From Dendrophyllia cribrosa (Eukaryota; Cnidaria; Anthozoa; Scleractinia; Dendrophylliidae): 64,000 nt of DNA. Positions 58,290 through 64,000 of this stretch are shown here, piece after piece. Numbering within the stretch: position 1 is the stretch's first letter; the number at the start of each line of letters is the position of its first letter. The notes beneath the pieces are model-generated. The model ran no database searches. It saw nothing but the letters and a program-made list of their open reading frames with translations, and had not been told where the DNA came from. The DNA lies in assembly GCA_024195265.1 (NCBI GenBank), contig JAJLRJ010000004.1:32050285-32114284 (forward strand), written 5' to 3'. The translations under genes were made by a program, and so were the position numbers.

Positions 58290-60500
58290 GCTGGTACTCA
58301 CAATGAATGTGTTAAGAAACCGAAGGTTTATATAAATGATGGTTTTATATGGCTCAAAACATAGTTAACTCACTTGATAACTGAAAGAGCTTGGGTTCGT
58401 TTACGTAGCGCTCAATACGAGAAATAATTTGATATAACGACAAGTTGGATCTTTCCGATAGAAGCTCTCTACTATAAACTTTTGTCGACCCTAGTACCTG
58501 AAATCGTGTTTGAATAAATCTCAGCCAAGCACTGTAAATTTTAAGTTGAAATTCCAGTAAAAGATTGTAGACACAAAGGAGTTCCCTTACAATTGAAACA
58601 AGTGATCATCGCTGCAGGTAAACAACCACCATTCATGGACAAACCAAACCGGAAATTAAAATGTTTCTTTTCATGTCGTCAGTCGCTCCTTTCATGTGTT
58701 GAACCACCACAAAAGTAGGCCGCTTCTTTTTGGCCTTTAACTTGGCCAGTTTTTGAAGGGGACAAGTTAACTTCAGTTGCGGGGTTTCCCTGGTAGTTTA
58801 TGCGCCGATCAATTCGAAACATCAACATCACCCCTCCGGGCAATGCCCCGGGCATTTGAACTTTTGAAGATCGACTTGTTCAAATTCCCGCCCCCTTGGG
58901 CGAAAATTGCATTCAAATACCACACCATAGCACAGGATTTAATGGTCAAATGCCCCTCCTAAAGATCAAAAGTTTTTAGGGAGAATAAAAATTCGCTTAT
59001 TCAGTTTTTCTGATTTATTCTACCGAGTGTTTTCCTCGAGAATACACTTAACTGAACCGCGTATACTTTGCAACTGATATTTCACTGCACGGCACTTCCG
59101 CTGTGGACATGACGTCGAAATGAATTTGTTATTGTTTGGGGATTTACTTTTCGATAATTTTTTTCTGAATTGAGTAATCCCTCGTGTGATCAACAAATGT
59201 TGCAAAAAAATATTTAGCAAAGCGTTGTAAAGTTGGGTTTTAAACAAATCGTTTGCAAGCATTATTCCACCAAGTGAAAATTTATTAATCTAAACGCATT
59301 TTATAGCAACTGACAAATGTTTCCTGAGAGAAAGGTTGTTGTTCATTCTGATTTTAGTGTTTTTTCTTTTCAATTAATTGCCCATAATAGACTTTGTTTG
59401 CCCGCCAAATATCTGTTGGCCAATAATTATCATCAAGGTTTCTTTAAGCAGTCAACCAAATTATTCTTAATTCTTTCACATCTTGATCCTCGACAAGAAG
59501 TATAATGGTTTTGTGCTGTATACTGCAGCGCAAGGTGCTGCCTACCTTAACGAGAAAGGTATCATCCATCAAATATTATGGTAAATATGCCCTTCTATTT
59601 GAAACCTTCCACTTCAAGTTGCATTTGAAGTGTTTAACGATTTGGAAATAGTGCTGTGTATTTTGCATGAAACGAAAGACAACCGTGTTGGATACAGTGG
59701 TACTCGTTGTTTACATGTAACTTTCAACAATGGCATACTAACAAGGAACATTGCAATTTCTTCCTGCTTCACAGTGTTGGCTTTTTACGAATGTACAAAA
59801 TGTATATCAGCAGGAAAACAATCAAGGCACTGCGGGTGAGAAACATGAAACTGTTGGTGTGTATTCGTCATTACGGGAGTTTTCATTCCAACTATTGAAG
59901 AAATAATTATATTGCAGTTGACAAGAATTAAAAGCAATTGTTCGATTGTTTGAGGAATTTACTCGAGTTGCCAGGAATTGGCGGAAGTTCTTGCACACTA
60001 TCGAGAGTTGAAGGAACAGTCAGGAATTGTGAGGAGTTTAAGACATGTTTGGCAATTTGCGTTAATTTGAAAAGATTTGTGCGCATGGAAAGAATTGCAT
60101 TTCGACTGTTAGGTCCAATTTATTAAAAGTTGAACGTAACAAACAATTTGATATGACAATGCAGTATTGAAATGATAAGTAATACTTTTTCCTTGAAGAG
60201 AATTTCTAATTAACAATTCTTCGCATTGACAATTGTTTCAGCTTCATTTCTATGAGATATTGATCGTGACAAGTAATTGGCGAAAAGAACGGAAAACTTC
60301 ATGTAATTTTAAACATGTTGCACGCTAATAATTGGACACTTGAAATAACAATTAAGTTAACTACACCGTTCAGAAGTTAACATAGTATTCATTCACTCTT
60401 TTCTTAGCAATAGTACCATTACAATTAACTATTAGGGAAAAGAACTTCGCATTTCATATACTTGTGGAAACGTTCTGTACAACTGATTTCACAACGGTCA
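58290..60500. other. No gene recognised
   Basis: AT-rich. Around 59930-60350 there is an excess of ACAATT/AATTG words in both orientations without a clean period. A possible old fold-back or satellite remnant. Confidence 0.4.
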
Positions 60501-60511
60501 TCTGAAATGTT

Positions 60512-60970
60512 TTACTGTGACGAAGAGATCCTTCTTGATGCTTGCATTATATGTTTGCTGCTATGAGATTTGCCGGTTGATTGAGACGACGATGATAGAT
60601 CCTCTGATAACTGTTGTAGAGCTGTTTGCTTCCTTGCTCTCTTCTCTTTAGGAGTCTCGCTCGTAGTTGGTTGACTATGGCCAATCGGAGACCGTTGGTT
60701 TATGTTGTCTTTGTAGGACTTCTTTTTCTTTCGAGGTGACTGTTGTTCTTCCTCGTTTTTTTCTTCCACTGATCTTTTGTTGGTTGGTGTTTGTTGCCTT
60801 TCACGTTGGTTAGTTGTAGATGGCATAGCATGTATGTTAACAGTAACTTGGTGTTCGTGGCCGTTGCCAGAATCGGAAGCCGCACTAGATGATTCTACTG
60901 CAATCAATTCTCGCAACTGTCGTCGAAATTTCAGGCAATTGCCGGTTGTCGGTTTCGACTTCTTTTGCAA
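60512..60970 (-). CDS. Polar, basic low-complexity ORF
   Basis: An open minus-strand frame of 152 residues (first M is a TTG; the frame extends a little upstream). It starts with KPTTGNCLKFRRQLRELIAV, a plausible ordered helix, and continues as a Ser/Gln/Lys-rich disordered region with nuclear-localisation-like clusters (SPRKKKKSYKD, PKEKRARKQ). It is longer than most chance frames here and its composition is biased toward coding-like polar residues. It could be one exon of a nuclear protein. No family recognised. Confidence 0.35.
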   Translation of the reverse strand: MQKKSKPTTGNCLKFRRQLRELIAVESSSAASDSGNGHEHQVTVNIHAMPSTTNQRERQQTPTNKRSVEEKNEEEQQSPRKKKKSYKDNINQRSPIGHSQPTTSETPKEKRARKQTALQQLSEDLSSSSQSTGKSHSSKHIMQASRRISSSQ

Positions 60971-61044
60971 ACATTCGTTGAAAAATACTTCCGGTGTTTT
61001 TTATTATATTCTTTTTTTAGAATAGCGCTAAAAAGGCCATATAA

Positions 61045-61200
61045 TAAATAACTTATTAACCTTGTCTGTTCCGTCATTACAGGGAAATCTCAGACCTCGG
61101 TCTTGATGTCTTGACCTCGCTATCACTCGGTCAAAACATCAAGGCCTCGGTCTGAGATTTCCCTATAATGACCTCACTCTTGGTTAATAAGTGGTATGTA
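61045..61200. mobile_element. 155-bp fold-back element
   Basis: Left arm ACTTATTAACCTTGTCTG ... GGGAAATCTCAGACCTCGGT, right arm CGGTCTGAGATTTCCCTATA ... TTGGTTAATAAGT, with the loop near CTCGCTATCACTCGG. Flanks are AT-rich and the target duplication is unclear. Confidence 0.85.
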
Positions 61201-62440
61201 ATTGGCTAAGCAAACAATCTAAGGAAAATGGTTATCTGAGTTCGAGTTAGCTGGGCTCTTACTGTTGTATTTCACCTTTTAAGCCCTAAGATTGATCAGC
61301 ATCAAATTGCTCCTTGTAATATTAATGCCTTATCAATCAAAAAGGTCATGAGAATTAAGGACATGATCACACAAGATGAATTCTCTTGATATCCAAACAA
61401 TTTCTCCCCACATCTTCTATAGGAAATGTATAGGACTAGAAATGAGAATTTAAATGTTGATGTTAGGGCTTAAAGGGTTATTAACATTAATTTGTCTTAT
61501 TTCTATTTCACACATAATATAATACAATTGTGTTAATTTTTGCTGCTGATTAACTATGTGTCATTGTGATTAATTGCATGTTGTTTTTCTTAAGAAACTT
61601 GAATGACATTATTCTGGCTGTTGGTTTGAAACGTGATGTTTTCTCGTTTGTTTTTTGCACTATCACTAAGTTCGTGTTTCGGTATTTCTTTAAGGATTAT
61701 CGCCATAGATAAGATTAGTCGTAGCTATTATGGTTTCCTACCCTTTGCTTTAACGCCTGCACAGGAAACGCGTTATGTTTTTCTAGGTTTTGTTAATCAC
61801 GTTTTGCTAGTCATAAGTTTTAGTGTTTTCAATTTAGCAGTTCAGTTCTAGTATAGACTTCGTGGAGTCAACGTCTTAGTCATCCATCTGGATTTTAGTT
61901 CAGTCTATACTCGTGCATGTGCAAAGCAAAGTGAGTTTTACGTTTTCCTAGTATTTGGTTTCGCTTTTAAGTTTAGTTTTCGCTTGTTTTATTCTTTCAG
62001 TGATAGTTTAGTTCATAGTATCTAGTTTTCGATTCGTTATTAATTATTAGTCCTCAGCATAGACATGCATTTATTGATTGATCTACAACAACGTTTCTAT
62101 CATCGTATCATCCGGGTTATTGTTACTAGCTTGTTAAGTCTTAAATTCTGTTGTATTCTAAAATATATTGTTATGCTATTCGACATCATTAGCATGTAGC
62201 TTAGCTAAATAAGTTTTTATTTGTTTCTTATCGCTCTTCAGTTCGAACCGACTTTCATTGTAATCTACTCAACGACCTTTGACTGGAATCATTGCTGTTC
62301 AATAAACCTCCACGCTGTTGCATTTAATTTGTCGTGTTCGTTTTTAAGCTGCGCACCATGGTAATTGTAATTTGCTCTCCTCTCTCGTTATTCTCCCAAG
62401 TAAGTTACACTGGCTACGACCTTTTAAAACCCACACTTTC
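61201..62440. other. No gene recognised
   Basis: T-rich and unusually rich in TTTAGT/GTTTTAG words at 61620-62080, which produces a 72-residue hydrophobic frame (61633-61851) of doubtful meaning. Confidence 0.45.
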
Positions 62441-62459
62441 TGCAAAAGACAGAAAGTGA

Positions 62460-62790
62460 TGTGAAGAGATACTATATGTCGATTACATGAGTAGCGAGGA
62501 AAGCAGTTTTGAGGAGGGGGAAGATCCCATCACAGGGGATACTAATCAAAGACTTGTTGGTTATTCAACCAAAAAGCTTGCATGGGAGAGGACAGCCCTA
62601 ATGAATGTAAAAGTGAGGTTAGACTGTGCGCATGTCAGAAATTAAACGGCAAAGCCAAGAAATATGGGGGTGTCAGATAGGCCTGCACCTGAAGGCCCAT
62701 CTTGGGCTGTCAGACAGTCAGAGACAGCCACAAGCACTAGTACCACTTCTCAGTATATACAGTGGAACCCCTATATAATGAAGTGCCAAG
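62460..62790 (+). pseudogene. Terminal exon of the acidic-tail gene family, with one stop
   Basis: The frame reads EEILYVDYMSSEESSFEEGE, then STKKLAWERTALMNVKVRLD, a TAA at 62641-62643, and in the same frame NMGVSDRPAPEGPSWAVRQS. The three blocks match in order the final exon at 21542-21910 (VDYMSSEHSDSEDD; LSWRSQGLTRVMHSLD; Pro-rich end). The family end is thus recognised twice in the window, on opposite strands. The internal TAA makes this copy defective, or the protein shorter. Role unknown. Confidence 0.55.
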
Positions 62791-62971
62791 GGAAAATGTG
62801 TATAATTATTATTGGGTCTCAAATTACTTGAAACCTTAAAAAAATTAGACAAAATGCACCTTGAACCTTAACTTTTTAATAAACACTGAATGGCAAGAGC
62901 CAACGGACAACTGCAAAGGCACCGGATCCTGGAGGATCTAGACAGCAAATTTACGACTGAAGTAATAAAAA

Positions 62972-63110
62972 AATTAAGAAAGGCTGACTGTACAGTTGGG
63001 AAAAAAAATTGCATATTTCCAATATTTCGTCAGGCCGTGCCGCACGAAATATTGGAAATATACAATTTTTTTCGCAATTGTACAGTCGGCCTTTCTTATT
63101 TTGTTTATTA
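62972..63110. mobile_element. 138-bp near-perfect fold-back
   Basis: Left arm AAGAAAGGCTGACTGTACAG ... CCAATATTTCGT, right arm ACGAAATATTGG ... CTGTACAGTCGGCCTTTCTT-like mirror, with the loop CAGGCCGTGCCGC. Both strands show similar short frames because of the symmetry. Confidence 0.9.
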
Positions 63111-63253
63111 CTTAACTTTTTAGCGGTTTTTGAGTCTAGGCCAATGAGATCACTAGTTGTAACAATGAAAAATCTTGACATTCCATCGTGCTTGACTTTC
63201 CATTGCCATTCAGTGCTATCCTTCTTATGCGGATCATTACTTAAATGCTAGTT

Positions 63254-63425
63254 TAAGACATGTTTAGGATCCAATAAACGACACTTAAACATTTGTTTAA
63301 GACACATTTAATTTTCATTAAACCTACATTAAGCGTGAGCCTTAAGTTATTTTAATGTAGGTTTAAGTCGGGATTAAGTCCAGTTTAATGACACTTAAAT
63401 TAGGCATTTCGCCTAGTGATAATTG
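63254..63425. repeat. TTTAAG/CTTAAA-rich inverted repeats
   Basis: AAACCTACATTAA (about 63320) is mirrored by TTAATGTAGGTTT (about 63352). Several TTTAAG/ACTTAAA words occur around them. Likely a degenerate fold-back. Confidence 0.65.
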
Positions 63426-63737
63426 AAGGTTTCCAAACGCACTCACTGGTAATTTAAAGAAACCTACCCTGATAAGAAATTTGTTCAGGTTTTTTCAAGA
63501 GAACAAAAAAATATTCTGAGAAGTCATCCAGGGTGTCTAAGGCCAAAAAAATTTCCTTCAAACAGTGGACTTTATTGACTCTACTGGGATCAGGTTCAAT
63601 TATTTGCATGTTTCTTGGTGTTGCAGAAGCCATTGCTGGCTAGCGTTTGTGTTGTGGTGTGGGTATTGTTCAGTGTCTTTTGAATGTTTTGTTTAACGTC
63701 ATTTGGTGATCACACCATCTGCAACACCATTACATTA

Positions 63738-64000
63738 TACATTACATTAATTCATGTCATTCCGTACGGAACATAGGTCGTCCACCAGAGTTCGCCATCC
63801 CCTCCTGTCCTGGGCCTTCCGCTCGAGCTGTCCCCACATCAGGCCAACGGCCTTCGCTTCGGCTTCAGTTTAGCGCCGCCAGGTGTTCTTCGGCCGTCCT
63901 CGTTTGCACTTCCCTTGGGGTGTCCACCGTAGCCCTCTACGTGTGACGTTGTCTGCAGGTTTCCTCAACGTGTGTCCAAGCCAACGCCACTTGCGTCTCT
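63738..64000 (-). mobile_element. LINE (RTE-like) 3' end, running off the window
   Basis: Read on the minus strand from the right edge: [20 protein letters not shown], then [14 protein letters not shown], a stop, and AQDRRGWRTLVDDLCSVRND. This is the common C-terminal end of RTE/related LINE ORF2 proteins in animals. The 3' side shows an ATTACATT-type tail at 63730-63752. One internal stop is visible. The 5' part, if any, lies outside the window. Confidence 0.8.

Noticed and set aside
61633..61851. 72-residue hydrophobic plus-strand ORF as a membrane peptide
   Set aside because: T-rich composition yields hydrophobic codons; no supporting context.
63009..63251. ORFs on both strands at the right end
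   Set aside because: They mirror each other because the region is a near-perfect fold-back.

Overview
The window looks like a piece of animal nuclear genome, most probably from an anthozoan cnidarian (coral or sea anemone). It is AT-rich. Its genes are split by short GT-AG introns. It is crowded with fold-back elements, DNA-transposon fragments and LINE 3' ends. Several of the gene families are ones I associate with multi-copy cnidarian genes. No prokaryotic operon, CRISPR array, rRNA or tRNA gene was recognised. The species call is inference.

Layout. 1-5 kb: a decayed copy of a lysine-rich / SAP / Tudor-like gene family, then a two-exon Tudor-like tail whose intron holds a LINE 3' end. 5-12 kb: repeats, a decayed HUH-endonuclease/SF3-helicase (Rep-like) gene, a Tc1/mariner-like fragment abutting a Harbinger-like fragment, and tandem and fold-back repeats. 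12.9-18.3 kb: a ten-exon DDE-transposase-like gene (probably Kolobok-type) with intact splice phases but two reading-frame breaks. 19.4-20.5 kb (minus): an intact three-exon gene with a cysteine-rich segment and a P2X7-type cytoplasmic ballast domain. 21.5-22.5 kb (minus): the last exons of an acidic-tail gene family. 23.0-28.2 kb: a second, larger copy of the first family, with a 12-copy 87-bp coding minisatellite, a DDE/RNase-H-like domain, a SAP motif and two Tudor-like repeats; a 20-copy non-coding minisatellite follows. 29.7-36.9 kb: mostly repeats plus a Merlin/ISXO2-like transposase relic.

36.9-47.4 kb is the most gene-like block. A small TRAF-like RING/zinc-finger gene (minus) diverges, over about 0.85 kb, from a 16-exon gene whose product resembles the UAS-UBX adaptors of the ubiquitin/p97 system (plus). 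47.4-48.8 kb: Harbinger transposase relic. 49.8-52.9 kb (minus): a protein-kinase-like gene with intact terminal splice junctions but two stops and two frameshifts. 53-64 kb: nested MITEs, a coiled-coil ORF, large fold-backs, fragments of further multi-copy genes, and an RTE-like LINE 3' end at the right edge.

The genes do not form an obvious single pathway. The TRAF-like, UBX-like and kinase-like genes could all act in ubiquitin or immune-type signalling, but that link is inference. Many frame breaks are single-base indels in short runs, so base-level assembly error must be weighed against true pseudogenisation throughout.
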